The notes: generated from the sequence alone by a model not told the origin. 64,000 nt of DNA from Peterkaempfera sp044755465 (GCF_044755465.1 NZ_JBIVRB010000003.1:124001-188000); one strand, 5' to 3'; numbered from the stretch's first letter, positions 33,852 to 42,454 are shown. Translations and numbers: made by a program.

Positions 33852-35432
33852 GTGGACGTGGTGGACAGAGCTGGAGCGGCGGCCGGGTCGCAGGGGCAGC
33901 AGCCCGCTGCGCGGGGAGCGGCCGATGACGCCGGGACCGGGGCGGGCGCGACCGGCGCCGCCGTCCCCGGCACCGACGGCGCCCCCGGCTCGGCCGCGAC
34001 CGATCCGGCAGCCAGTGCGGAAGCCGAGGGCAGAGCGGGAGCCGAGGGCACTGCGGGAGCGGACGGCACTGCGGGAGCCGGCGGCACTGCGGAGGCTGGT
34101 GCGGAAGCCGGTGGCGGCGACGGTGAGCGGCTGGACCGGCCGCTCCCCGAGGGCGTACGCCGCCGGGTGGTCGGCATAGCCGCTGACGCCCTGGGCACCC
34201 TGCCCCTGGGCGAACTCCCCGCCGGGCTGCGCCCGTACGCCAGGTTCACCCCCGCCCGCCGGGCCCGGTACGCGGCGACCGCGCTGGCCGCCGCGCTGGA
34301 GGCGGAGCCGCTGTTCCGGCTGCGGATCGCGGAGCGGCTGCGGCTCGGCCAGCCCGATCTGGTACGGGCGCTGGAGGGCGGCACCGTGCCTCCCGCCGCC
34401 GACCCGATGGATGTGGCCGCCGCGGCCTACCTGGTGCGCTCGGCCGGCTGGAGCCGGCTGGTCGCGGAGGCCGGCGAGGAGGTCGAGCGGGCCGACGCCG
34501 AGGGCGCGGCCGCCGAGGCGGTACGGCTGGCGGAGAAGCTCCAGGGCGAGCTGCTCGCGCTGCGCGCCTCCGCTCGGGCCGACGCCGACCGGCTGCGCGG
34601 CGAGGTGGACGCCGCCCGGCGGGAGTCCGAGGCGCTGCGCAAGAAGCTGCGCAGCCTGGAGAGCGACACCCGCCGCGCCGAGGCGGCGACCCGCAAGGTG
34701 ACGGCCGAGCTGGAGGCGGCGCGGGCCACCGCGCAGGCGGAGCGCGGCAGCGCCGAGGCGGAGACCCGGCGGCTGCGGCACCGGGTCACCGAGGTGGAGT
34801 CGGCGTTGGAGGCGAGCCGCCGCAACGCCCGCGAGGGCCGCAGCGTGGAGGACATGCGGCTGCGGCTGCTGCTGGACACGGTGCTGAACGCGGCCCAGGG
34901 CCTGCAACGCGAGCTGGCGCTGCCGGTGGCCCGCATCCGGCCCGCCGACCTGGTGGAGGCGGTCGCCCCCGGGGCGGCCTCGCCGCACGACGTGGCCCGG
35001 CGGGCGCTGGCCGAGGACGACCCGGCGCTGCTGGACCAGCTGCTGGCGCTGCCGCAGGTGCATCTGCTGGTGGACGGCTACAACGTCACCAAGACCGGCT
35101 ACCCCATGCTGCCGCTGGAGCAGCAGCGCATCCGGCTGCTGGGCGGCCTGTCGATGCTGGCGGCGCAGAGCGGCGCCGAGGTGACCTGCGTCTTCGACGG
35201 GCAGGACCTGGACACGCCGGTGATCATGGCTCCGCCGCGCGGGGTACGGGTGCGGTTCAGCCGCACCGGTCAGACGGCGGACGAGCTGATCCGGCAGCTG
35301 GTGCGGGCCGAGCCGGTCGGCCGGCCGGTGGTGGTGGTCTCCTCCGACCGGGAGGTGGCCGACGGGGTGCGCCGGGCGGGGGCGCGGCCGGTCTCCTCGG
35401 CGCTGCTGCTGAAGCGGCTGGTGCGGACCTGA
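33852..35432 (+). CDS. NYN/PIN-domain (YacP-like) putative RNA-binding nuclease
   Basis: A 526-residue protein in three parts. Residues 1-90 are a disordered Ala/Gly/Glu region with GAEGTAGADGTAGAGG repeats. Residues 95-330 are alpha-helical, ending in a long coiled coil (about 205-320, Glu/Arg/Ala heptads). Residues 390-526 are a YacP/NYN domain: VHLLVDGYNVTKTGYPML, TCVFDGQD, TADELIRQLVR and VVVVSSDREVADGVRR carry the clustered acidic metal residues. Related to actinobacterial Rae1-like nucleases; RNase activity on ribosome-bound mRNA is inference. GTG 33852. Confidence 0.88.
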   Translation: MDVVDRAGAAAGSQGQQPAARGAADDAGTGAGATGAAVPGTDGAPGSAATDPAASAEAEGRAGAEGTAGADGTAGAGGTAEAGAEAGGGDGERLDRPLPEGVRRRVVGIAADALGTLPLGELPAGLRPYARFTPARRARYAATALAAALEAEPLFRLRIAERLRLGQPDLVRALEGGTVPPAADPMDVAAAAYLVRSAGWSRLVAEAGEEVERADAEGAAAEAVRLAEKLQGELLALRASARADADRLRGEVDAARRESEALRKKLRSLESDTRRAEAATRKVTAELEAARATAQAERGSAEAETRRLRHRVTEVESALEASRRNAREGRSVEDMRLRLLLDTVLNAAQGLQRELALPVARIRPADLVEAVAPGAASPHDVARRALAEDDPALLDQLLALPQVHLLVDGYNVTKTGYPMLPLEQQRIRLLGGLSMLAAQSGAEVTCVFDGQDLDTPVIMAPPRGVRVRFSRTGQTADELIRQLVRAEPVGRPVVVVSSDREVADGVRRAGARPVSSALLLKRLVRT

Positions 35433-35595
35433 GGCCGGACTTGTCCTGACTTACGGTCATGACCGCACTCTGCGGGGCGGTGCGGCGTCCGCCGGGCTTG
35501 GCCGGACAACGGATCTTCACTATGGTCTGTCGTCAAACCCCCATCCCGACCGTCACTCGCGCGAGTGGTGTTTGCAGGACTAAGGAGCACCTCCC

Positions 35596-36627
35596 TTGGC
35601 GTCCCACCGCCGTCCCAAGCAGCCGAGCCGTGCCCGGGTCTCGGTCCTGACCGCTGCGGCCGCGACCGCCGTCGCCATCTCCGCCCAGGCCGGTGCCGCG
35701 CACGCGGACCCCAAGCCGACCAAGGACCAGGTGAAGGCGAAGGTCGACAAGCTGTACGAGGAGGCCGAGGAGGCCACCGAGCAGTACGACGGCGCCAAGG
35801 AGAAGCAGCAGCAGCTGCGCAAGCAGGCGGCTCAGCTCCAGGACCGGGTGGCCCGCCAGCAGGCCGAGGTGACCGAGCTGGAGAGCGGCCTCGGGGCGGT
35901 GGCGGCGGCGCAGTACCGCTCGGGTGGCATCGACCCCACCGTGCAGCTGGTGCTCTCCTCCGACCCGGACGACTTCCTCGCCAAGGCGTCCTCCTCGGAC
36001 CAGGTGAGCGCCCAGCAGGCGGACACGCTGCGCCGGCTCCAGGAGCAGCAGCGCTCGCTGGACCAGCAGAAGGCGGAGGCGGCGGCGACGCTGGCCGAGC
36101 TGGACCGCACCACCACGCAGCTGAAGCAGGGCAAGGCGCGGATGCAGGCCCGGCTGCACGAGGCGCAGACGGTGCTCAACACCCTCACCGCGCAGGAGCG
36201 GATCGCGCTGGAGGCGGCGGACGCCCGCGCCTCGCGCGGCGGCATGGAGCGGGTGGACCTCAGCTCGCTGCCGGCCGCGCACGGCTATGCGGCGGTGGCG
36301 TTGCAGGCGGCCCTCGGCAAGCAGGGGTCGGCCTATGTCAGCGGCGGGATGGGCCCGAGTGTCTTCGACTGCTCCGGGCTGATGAAGTGGGCGTACGCGC
36401 AGGCGGGCGTCACGCTGCCCCGGATCGCCAGCGACCAGGGCATGGTGGGGGTCGCGGTGCCGTCGCTCGCCGCCGCGCAGCCGGGCGACCTGATCATCTA
36501 CTACGGCGGCAGCCACGTCGGGATGTACGTCGGCAACGGTCTGGTCGTCCACGCGCCGCGCCCCGGCAAGTCGGTGGAGGTGGTCTCGGCCAGCTCGATG
36601 CCGATCTCCAAGATCCGCCGGGTCTGA
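35596..36627 (+). CDS. Secreted NlpC/P60 peptidoglycan endopeptidase (paralog A)
   Basis: Cell-wall hydrolase cutting D-iGlu-mDAP type links in stem peptides. The 343-residue precursor has a signal peptide (about 1-37, cleaving after AGAAHA), a long coiled coil (about 45-200, KEKQQQLRKQAAQLQDRVARQQAEV) and an NlpC/P60 domain. Its triad is Cys259 in FDCSGLMKW, His307 in SHVGMYVG and His319 in VVHAP. The TTG start at 35596 follows AAGGAGCACC. It is about 65 per cent like paralog B by eye. It has no riboswitch upstream, unlike B. Confidence 0.94.
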   Translation: MASHRRPKQPSRARVSVLTAAAATAVAISAQAGAAHADPKPTKDQVKAKVDKLYEEAEEATEQYDGAKEKQQQLRKQAAQLQDRVARQQAEVTELESGLGAVAAAQYRSGGIDPTVQLVLSSDPDDFLAKASSSDQVSAQQADTLRRLQEQQRSLDQQKAEAAATLAELDRTTTQLKQGKARMQARLHEAQTVLNTLTAQERIALEAADARASRGGMERVDLSSLPAAHGYAAVALQAALGKQGSAYVSGGMGPSVFDCSGLMKWAYAQAGVTLPRIASDQGMVGVAVPSLAAAQPGDLIIYYGGSHVGMYVGNGLVVHAPRPGKSVEVVSASSMPISKIRRV

Positions 36628-36692
36628 CGGCGGCGCTGCCGCGAGCGGCCACCGCCGTACGGTCGTGCTCAGTACCCTTCAGCAACCATGCC

Positions 36693-36721
36693 AGGCCCGG
36701 CTTTTCGGACAAGCCGGGCCT
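36693..36721 (+). terminator. Terminator of NlpC/P60 paralog A
   Basis: A perfect 11-bp stem AGGCCCGGCTT (36693-36703) with its complement at 36711-36721 and a TTCGGAC loop. Confidence 0.85.
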
Positions 36722-36877
36722 GTCGGCTGCTGCGGCGGCGAGTGAGGTCGGCCACGGTGATCGGCCGCCGAAGCGCTTCACAGCGCCGAACGATCAGCTC
36801 AGGGTCAGATGTCGACTACCCTTTGTGGTAATTCCGAAGAAATCTTGTCGCCACCGGGACTTTTTACCTACAAGGAT

Positions 36878-36907
36878 TTGAACGGATCACAGTTCAGTTA
36901 CTAGTGT
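36878..36907 (+). promoter_or_regulatory. Promoter of the c-di-AMP riboswitch transcript
   Basis: TTGAAC at 36878-36883 and TAGTGT at 36902-36907 with an 18-bp spacer match the housekeeping Streptomyces consensus. They sit just before the riboswitch, in one of the few A+T-rich stretches. Expected transcription start near 36914. Confidence 0.6.
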
Positions 36908-36944
36908 CTGGCGACGAGCCACCGTGAAGTGATCAGCCGACGTG

Positions 36945-37137
36945 GGTGACGGCGGTGGCTCCCGCCGAGTTCGAGACGCGGCAGGACAGGGTGCTGTCCT
37001 CCAGGGGATGCCGTCGATCGGAGCCGGGGAACCAACTTCCTCGGGGTGAATCGGCGTCAGGGCCGGCCAACACCGGCTGAGGCGTCGTAGGGCATGCTTC
37101 CAGCCCGAACCCGTCAGCTCACCCGGTAGGCGGACGT
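36945..37137 (+). ncRNA. Cyclic di-AMP riboswitch (ydaO/yuaA class)
   Basis: The conserved ydaO core is clear: CGGAGCCGGGGAACCAACTT (from 37020), CTCGGGGTGAATCGGCGTC, a variable hairpin, and GCCCGAACCCGTCAGCTCAC then CCGGTAGGCGGAC at 37102-37135. The 5' boundary is approximate. In Streptomyces this class sits before rpf and NlpC/P60 wall-hydrolase genes and turns them off when c-di-AMP is high. The gene controlled here is NlpC/P60 paralog B, whose start is 22 bases downstream. The 3' end overlaps a hairpin that loops out the ribosome site. Confidence 0.93.
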
Positions 37138-37156
37138 AGGAAGAAGGAGTCCGCCT
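37128..37156 (+). promoter_or_regulatory. RBS-presenting hairpin downstream of the c-di-AMP aptamer
   Basis: AGGCGGAC (37128-37135) pairs perfectly with GTCCGCCT (37149-37156). The 13-base loop contains GTAGGAAGAAGGA, most of the Shine-Dalgarno of paralog B (start GTG 37159). The left arm is the conserved GTAGGCG 3' end of the aptamer. Ligand-bound P1 pairing and this hairpin are therefore mutually exclusive, which suggests translational control. Confidence 0.65.
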
Positions 37157-37158
37157 TC

Positions 37159-38232
37159 GTGGCGTCCCACCGCCGTCCCAAGCAGCCCAGCCGCGCGCGC
37201 ATATCCGTCCTGACCGCCGCAGCAGCCACCGCCGTCGCCATCTCCGCCCAGGCCGGAGCCGCCCACGCGGCCCCCAAGCCGACCAAGGACCAGGTCAAGG
37301 CCCAGGTCGACAAGCTCAATGAGCAGGCCGAGGTCGCGACGGAGAAGTACGACGGCGCCAAGGAGAAGCAGCAGCAGCTCCAGAAGCAGGTCAACCACCT
37401 CCAGGACCAGGTGGCCCGGCGGCAGTCCGAGGTCTCCTCGATGCAGAGCACGCTCGGCCAGGTCGCCGCCCAGCAGTACCGCAGCGGCGGTATCGACCCG
37501 ACCGTGCAGCTGATGCTCTCCTCGGACCCGAGCCAGTTCCTGGACAAGGCGTCCTCGCTCGACCAGGCGAGCAGCCAGCAGACGGACGTCCTCAAGGAGC
37601 TCCAGCAGCGGCAGCGCAAGCTCGACCAGGACAAGGCCGAGGCGCAGGACAAGCTCGCCGAGCTGGACAGCACCACCAAGGAACTCAAGGCGTCCAAGGC
37701 CGAGGTGCAGCAGAAGCTCGCCAAGGCGCAGGAGCTGCTCAACACCCTCACCGCCCAGGAGCGCGCCGCACTCCAGCAGGCCGAGGCCGACGCCGAGCGC
37801 GCCTCGCGCGCCGCCGCCCGCGGCCCGCTGACGACCTCCGGCGCCACCGGTGGCACCACCAGCACGGCGGGCGCCGCCTCCAGCTATGCCGCCGCCGCGA
37901 TCGCCGCCGCCGAGTCCAGGCTCGGTTCGCCGTACGTCTACGGCCACGTCGGCCCGTCCACCTTCGACTGCTCCGGCCTGATGCTGTGGGCCTACGGCCA
38001 GGCGAACGTCTCGCTGCCGCGCACCTCGCAGGCGCAGGCCAGCGCCGGTACGAACATCGGCACCAACATCGCCAACGCCAAGCCCGGCGACCTGATCATC
38101 TACTACAGCGGGATGAGCCACGTCGGCATGTACGTCGGCAACGGGCAGATCATCCACGCCCCGCACACCGGCGCGGTGGTCCGCTACGAGTCCGCCACGG
38201 TGATGCCGATCGCCCGGATCGTCCGGATCTGA
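37159..38232 (+). CDS. Secreted NlpC/P60 peptidoglycan endopeptidase (paralog B, c-di-AMP controlled)
   Basis: A 357-residue precursor with the same plan as paralog A and nearly the same first 40 residues (VASHRRPKQPSRARISVLTA). Signal peptide about 1-37, coiled coil about 45-215, then a Gly/Thr/Ser linker (TTSGATGGTTSTAGAASS) and the hydrolase domain with Cys271 in FDCSGLMLW, His321 in SHVGMYVG and His333 in IIHAP. It starts at GTG 37159. It is the only one of the three paralogs with the c-di-AMP riboswitch, so wall cleavage by this copy answers to nucleotide signalling. Confidence 0.95.
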   Translation: MASHRRPKQPSRARISVLTAAAATAVAISAQAGAAHAAPKPTKDQVKAQVDKLNEQAEVATEKYDGAKEKQQQLQKQVNHLQDQVARRQSEVSSMQSTLGQVAAQQYRSGGIDPTVQLMLSSDPSQFLDKASSLDQASSQQTDVLKELQQRQRKLDQDKAEAQDKLAELDSTTKELKASKAEVQQKLAKAQELLNTLTAQERAALQQAEADAERASRAAARGPLTTSGATGGTTSTAGAASSYAAAAIAAAESRLGSPYVYGHVGPSTFDCSGLMLWAYGQANVSLPRTSQAQASAGTNIGTNIANAKPGDLIIYYSGMSHVGMYVGNGQIIHAPHTGAVVRYESATVMPIARIVRI

Positions 38233-38253
38233 CGCACCGCTGACCCAGCGCTG

Positions 38254-38302
38254 ACGCGTGTTCCCGGGGCGCCGCCGACGGCGACACCCCGGGAACACGC
38301 GT
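38254..38302. terminator. Terminator between NlpC/P60 B and the methyltransferase
   Basis: A perfect 16-bp stem (arms 38254-38269 and 38287-38302) lies between convergent genes and can act in both directions. Confidence 0.88.
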
Positions 38303-38318
38303 CTCCGGGGCCGGCTGC

Positions 38319-38957
38319 TCAGCCGGGCAGGCGGCGGAGCCCCAGGGTGTTGTCGACGCGGGTGGCCGGCTTCCCGTCGGGGCCCTGCTGGATGCGTTCG
38401 TGCTCCTCGCTGACCAGGACCTCCCACCGGTCGCGCGGCAGGTCCAGCGCGGCCAGCAGCTCCAGCGGGGTGGGGAGGTCCACCTCCTGCTCGGGCCCGT
38501 GCTCCCAGGGCGGCGGCCCGGCGTGCCCGACCACCAGCAGGACGCCGCCCGGGGCGACGGCTGCGGCGGCGGTCCGCAGGATCTGTTCCCGGGGTATGCC
38601 GGGGGAGTGCAGGAAGTGCGCGGAGACCAGGTCGAAGGCGCCGGCCGGGAAGGACTCCGCCAGGTCGTGTCGCTGCCAGTCGATCCGGTCGGCGACGCCC
38701 GCCGCCGCCGCGTGCCCGGCCGCGCGGTCCAGGGCGACCCGGGAGACGTCGGTCGCGGTGACCCGCCAGCCCCGCCCGGCGAGCCAGACCGCGTCGGCGC
38801 CCTCGCCGCAGCCCAGGTCGAGCGCGGTGCCCGGCGTCAGGTCGGCCGTCTCGCGGATCAGCGTGGTGTTGGGCTCGCCGCTCCAGATCCGGTCACTCCG
38901 GGCGTAGCGGGCGTCCCAGAACCCCGCCGTCGACATGCTGCTCCGGTCATCGGTCAT
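38319..38957 (-). CDS. Class I SAM-dependent methyltransferase
   Basis: A 212-residue small-molecule methyltransferase. FWDARYARSDRIWSGEPN at the N-terminus is typical of the UbiE/TehB-like group. Motif I is ALDLGCGEGADAVWLAGRGW, with ATDVSRVAL as motif II and FDLVSAHFLHSP as motif IV. ATG 38957 follows GGAGG. It is divergent from an HTH-cupin regulator that probably controls it. The substrate is unknown; TehB-like enzymes act on toxic oxyanions, so detoxification is one possibility. Confidence 0.88.
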   Translation of the reverse strand: MTDDRSSMSTAGFWDARYARSDRIWSGEPNTTLIRETADLTPGTALDLGCGEGADAVWLAGRGWRVTATDVSRVALDRAAGHAAAAGVADRIDWQRHDLAESFPAGAFDLVSAHFLHSPGIPREQILRTAAAAVAPGGVLLVVGHAGPPPWEHGPEQEVDLPTPLELLAALDLPRDRWEVLVSEEHERIQQGPDGKPATRVDNTLGLRRLPG

Positions 38958-39019
38958 CGGTGCTTTCCTCCATGGCGTGGGGGTCGGACCCTGCCGAGGG
39001 TCGGTCCGCGCCCCGGCGT

Positions 39020-39047
39020 TTGACAAAATTCCTTGCCGGGTCGGCAA
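39020..39047. promoter_or_regulatory. TTGACA box and TTGCC-N5-GGCAA palindrome between the divergent pair
   Basis: TTGACA at 39020-39025 is a perfect -35 box. The palindrome TTGCCGGGTCGGCAA (39033-39047) lies where a repressor would cover the promoter and the start region of the HTH-cupin gene. Autoregulation and control of the methyltransferase are inference. Confidence 0.5.
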
Positions 39048-39055
39048 ATGGAGCC

Positions 39056-39646
39056 ATGGCAGACGACGACTTCGCCACCGTACTGACCGCCGTGGGCCCC
39101 CGGCTGCGGGCGCTGCGCCGGGAGCGCGGCACCACGCTGGCCGCGCTCAGCGGCACGACCGGGATCTCGGTCAGCACCCTCTCCCGGCTGGAGTCCGGGC
39201 AGCGCAAGCCGACGCTGGAACTGCTGCTGCCGCTGGCCAAGGCGTACGGCGTGCAGCTGGACGAGCTGGTCGGCGCGCCCGCGACCGGCGACCCGCGCAT
39301 CCATGCGCGTCCGTTCGTCCGGTACGGCAGGACCTTTGTGCCGCTGACCCGCCACCTGGGCGGGCTCCAGGCGTACAAGCTGATCCTCCCGCCGGTCCGG
39401 TCGGGCCGCGAGGAGCTGGAGCAGCGGGTCCACGAGGGGTACGAGTGGCTCTATGTGCTGGCGGGGCGGCTGCGGCTGGTCCTGGGCGAGCACGACCTCG
39501 TCCTCACGACGGGGGAGGCGGCCGAGTTCGACACCCGGGTGCCGCACGGATTCGTCAGCGCCGGTCCGGAGCCGGTCGAACTGCTCTCCCTGTTCGGGCC
39601 GCAGGGCGAGCGCCTGCACGTCCGGGCCGGACCAGCCGGCCGCTGA
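39056..39646 (+). CDS. XRE-type HTH regulator with C-terminal cupin domain
   Basis: A 196-residue regulator. The HTH at about residues 10-66 includes RLRALRRERGTTLAALSGTT, then ISVSTLSRLESGQRKP. The cupin sensor at about 85-190 has HEGYEWLYVLAGRLRLVLGEHD and EFDTRVPHGF, with possible metal-binding residues. ATG 39056 is used; its ribosome site is close (GGAG two bases away), so the mRNA may be nearly leaderless. It is divergent from the methyltransferase. The ligand is unknown. Confidence 0.88.
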   Translation: MADDDFATVLTAVGPRLRALRRERGTTLAALSGTTGISVSTLSRLESGQRKPTLELLLPLAKAYGVQLDELVGAPATGDPRIHARPFVRYGRTFVPLTRHLGGLQAYKLILPPVRSGREELEQRVHEGYEWLYVLAGRLRLVLGEHDLVLTTGEAAEFDTRVPHGFVSAGPEPVELLSLFGPQGERLHVRAGPAGR

Positions 39647-39799
39647 GCCGCCAGGGTGCTGACTGCTCGTCCGGTGTGTCCGATACGGAAGAAAAATTGC
39701 TATTAACGGAAGTTTGGTCTCAGTGCTCCCGGTTCGCTAACGTCTGCGCTCGGACCTCCGCCTCCCGGCGGCGGCCAGGATGAAGGGAGCCCGCGCGCG

Positions 39800-40858
39800 T
39801 TGGCCACCCATCGCCGCCCCAGACAACCGCGCCTGGCACGCGCCACGCTCACCGCGGCCGCCGCCACCGCCGTCGCCCTCGGCGCGGCCGCCGCCGCCCA
39901 GGCGTCGCCCGCCGACCCCGCCGTCGCCTCGCACCCCTCCGAGCAGGAGGTCAAGCAGCAGGTCGACGAGTTGTACGCCCAGGCGGAGACCGCCACCGAG
40001 CGCTATGACGGCACCCGGGAGCGGGTGCGGCAGCTGCGCGTCGAGGCCGCCTCCCTCCAGGACCAGGTGGCGCGCGGACGCGACGCGCTCAACCGCATGC
40101 TGGAGGACCTGTCGGAGATCGCCGGGGCCCAGTACCGCTCCGGCGGCATCGCCCCCACGATGCAGCTGATGCTCTCCTCCGACCCGGACGGCTACCTGGA
40201 CCGCGCCACCGCGCTGGACCGGCTGGCCGCCCAGCAGGCCGACGTCCTGCACGAGGTCGCCACCAAGCAGCGCGCCCTGGACCAGCGCCGCGCCGAGGCC
40301 GCCGCCCGGCTGGCCGACCTGGAGACCGCCCGCCACGACCTGGTCCGCGACAAGCAGGACGTGCAGCGGCGGCTCGGCCGCGCTCGGGCACTGCTGGACA
40401 CCCTCACCGGCGGGCAGCGCGCCCGGCTGACCGCCGAGGACGCCCGCGCCGCCCGGCAGCGGGTCAACGCGGCCACCGGCGGAGTGGGCCTCTCCTCGCT
40501 GCCGGCCCCCGACGCTCGGGCCGCCACCGCCGTCGCGGCGGCCACCGGCGCGCTCGGCTCGCCGTACTTCTACGGCGCGGCGGGCCCGTACTCGTTCGAC
40601 TGCTCGGGCCTGATGTACTGGGCCTGGCGGCAGGCCGGGGTCACCCTGCCCCGCACCTCGCAGGCCCAGGCGGGCGCGGGGCGGCGGATTCCGCTCTCCG
40701 AAGCCCGGCCGGGGGACCTGGTGATCTACTACGGTGACATGCACCATGTCGGCATGTACGTCGGAGGCGGCACCATCATCCACGCGCCCTACCCCGGAGC
40801 CAGGGTCCGCTACGAGAGCGCCCGGACGATGCCCATCGCGGCGGTGGTGCGGGTCTGA
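39800..40858 (+). CDS. Secreted NlpC/P60 peptidoglycan endopeptidase (paralog C)
   Basis: A 352-residue precursor, third paralog. It shares the start (L-A-T-H-R-R-P-R-Q-P), the signal peptide, the coiled coil and QYRSGGI-APTMQLMLSSDP with A and B, but is more diverged. The catalytic domain has Cys268 in FDCSGLMYW and His316 in HHVGMYVG, with IIHAPYPG after it. The TTG start follows GGATGAAGGGAG. No c-di-AMP aptamer lies upstream; TTGGTC-N18-TAACGT (39714-39743) is a weak promoter candidate. The stop overlaps the next gene as CTGA. Confidence 0.94.
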   Translation: MATHRRPRQPRLARATLTAAAATAVALGAAAAAQASPADPAVASHPSEQEVKQQVDELYAQAETATERYDGTRERVRQLRVEAASLQDQVARGRDALNRMLEDLSEIAGAQYRSGGIAPTMQLMLSSDPDGYLDRATALDRLAAQQADVLHEVATKQRALDQRRAEAAARLADLETARHDLVRDKQDVQRRLGRARALLDTLTGGQRARLTAEDARAARQRVNAATGGVGLSSLPAPDARAATAVAAATGALGSPYFYGAAGPYSFDCSGLMYWAWRQAGVTLPRTSQAQAGAGRRIPLSEARPGDLVIYYGDMHHVGMYVGGGTIIHAPYPGARVRYESARTMPIAAVVRV

Positions 40859-42192
40859 GCGGGACCACGCCCACGCCCGGCATACCGGGCCGGGGGCGGC
40901 TCACCCGGCGGGGAGCGCTGCTGCTCGCCGCCGGGGGCCTGGTGCAGCTCTCCGTACCGCGCCGCGCCCCCGCCCCGGCCGTGAAGGCGCTGCGGATCGG
41001 CGTCGCGGACCGGGCGCTCGCCCCCGCGCCGCCCAGCCCCGAGCCGTCCGCCGCCGCCCGCCCCGAGGTGGAGGCGCTGCTCGCCCGCCGCGCCCGCGCG
41101 GTGCTGCACCGGGACGCCGCCGAGCTGGCCGCCACGGCCGCGCCCGCCCACCGCGCGGCCCAGGCCGAGCTGGAGCGGCGTACCGCGCGGGTGCCGCTCG
41201 CCGCCTGGAGCTACCGGGTGACCGGGCTGGACGGCGGCGGCGACCGGCTGACCGCCGACGTCCGGCTCGACCACCGCATCACCGGCTACGACCGCCATCC
41301 GGCGACCGCCACCCGGCGGCTCACCCTGGAACGCTCCGGCGGGCGCTGGCTGCTCGCCGCCGACCGGCCGGTCGGCGGCGCCCTGCTGTGGGATCTGGGC
41401 ACCGTACGGGCGGTGACCGGTCGGCACTGCCTGGTGCTGGGCCTGGGCACCGCCGCCGAGGCCGAACTGCTGGCCCGCGCCGCCGACCGCGCCGTCCCGG
41501 CCGTCAGCGCGGTCTGGGGCACCGGCTGGGCCGGGCGGCTGCTGCTGTACGCCCCCGGCTCGCTGGACCAGCTCGCCCGGCTGCTGGACGCCGGCGCCGC
41601 CGACTACCAGGGCATCGCCGCCGTCACCACCGCCTCCACCGGGCCGTCCGACACCGCGCCCGCCGACCGCATCCTGGTCAACCCCGAGGCGTACCGGGGG
41701 CTGAGCGACCTGGGCCGCCAGGTGGTCACCACCCATGAGGCCGTCCATGTCGCCACCCGCGCCGCCACCCGGCCGTGGACGCCGCTCTGGCTCTCCGAGG
41801 GCGCCGCCGACTGGACGGCCTATCTGCACACCGGCCGTACCGCCCAGCAGATCGCCCCGGAGCTGGCCGCCGACGTCACGGCCGGCCGGCTGCCCCGGGC
41901 GCTGCCCGCCGACGCGGCCTTCGGCACCACCGCGACCGGCCTCGCCCAGGCGTACGAGCAGGCGTGGTTCGCCTGCACGCTGATCGCCCGCCGCCACGGC
42001 CCCCGCGCCCTCACTACCCTCTACCGCACCATCGCCGCCACCGGCTCCGCCGACGCCGACCGCACCACCACCGTCGACCGCGCCCTGCGCAAGGTCCTCG
42101 GCACCGGCCTCGCCGCCTTCACCGCCGACTGGCGCTCCCAGCTGGCCGCCGAGCTCACCACCCCGACCCCCTCCCCCCGGCCCGCCGGCTGA
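40855..42192 (+). CDS. Exported HEAVH-motif putative metallopeptidase, probable CTG start
   Basis: Read from GTG 40942 the protein (416 residues) has no export signal. Read from CTG 40855, overlapping the preceding stop as CTGA, it gains LTRRGALLLAAGGLVQLS, a twin-arginine-like signal peptide. The outer domain has an NTF2-like first half and a zincin-like second half with HEAVHVATRA (His294 in the longer form) followed 17 residues on by LSEGAADWTAYL, a gluzincin arrangement. It follows the hydrolase directly, so they form an operon. A wall or exported-protein processing role is inference. Confidence 0.75.
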   Translation: MSGTTPTPGIPGRGRLTRRGALLLAAGGLVQLSVPRRAPAPAVKALRIGVADRALAPAPPSPEPSAAARPEVEALLARRARAVLHRDAAELAATAAPAHRAAQAELERRTARVPLAAWSYRVTGLDGGGDRLTADVRLDHRITGYDRHPATATRRLTLERSGGRWLLAADRPVGGALLWDLGTVRAVTGRHCLVLGLGTAAEAELLARAADRAVPAVSAVWGTGWAGRLLLYAPGSLDQLARLLDAGAADYQGIAAVTTASTGPSDTAPADRILVNPEAYRGLSDLGRQVVTTHEAVHVATRAATRPWTPLWLSEGAADWTAYLHTGRTAQQIAPELAADVTAGRLPRALPADAAFGTTATGLAQAYEQAWFACTLIARRHGPRALTTLYRTIAATGSADADRTTTVDRALRKVLGTGLAAFTADWRSQLAAELTTPTPSPRPAG

Positions 42193-42193
42193 C
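42134..42193. repeat. Left direct repeat of the RHS island (3' end of the HEAVH gene)
   Basis: The last 60 bp of the HEAVH gene and its stop match 52474-52533 with four mismatches, an offset of exactly 10,340 bp. The repeats bracket the RHS toxin, the immunity gene and the integrase remnant, as attL/attR-like sites would. Confidence 0.85.
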
Positions 42194-42454
42194 CGCCCGG
42201 GTGCCGCCTTCGGGCGCGGGCGTCCTGCTGGCTGTCGTCCAGGAAGGTTACGCGCCGTCACTGACTGCTGTCCCCTTCCCATTACGGGCCGTTCAATGCC
42301 TGCGGAACCAGTGATCCACGTCATGTCGAGGGCGTCAGGAGTTCGCCGCTTTCCCTGTGATGCGCCCCGTTCTGTGGAGGTGGACAGGAAGATTGCCTGC
42401 TCTATACCTTCCCTTGGCAGATCGATGAACGAAATCCAGATCTGCGGGGGACGG

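Noticed and set aside
42296..42454. Upstream extension of the RHS N-terminus
   Set aside because: The extra residues lack signal-peptide character and no ribosome site precedes them. ATG 42455 begins a normal signal peptide.
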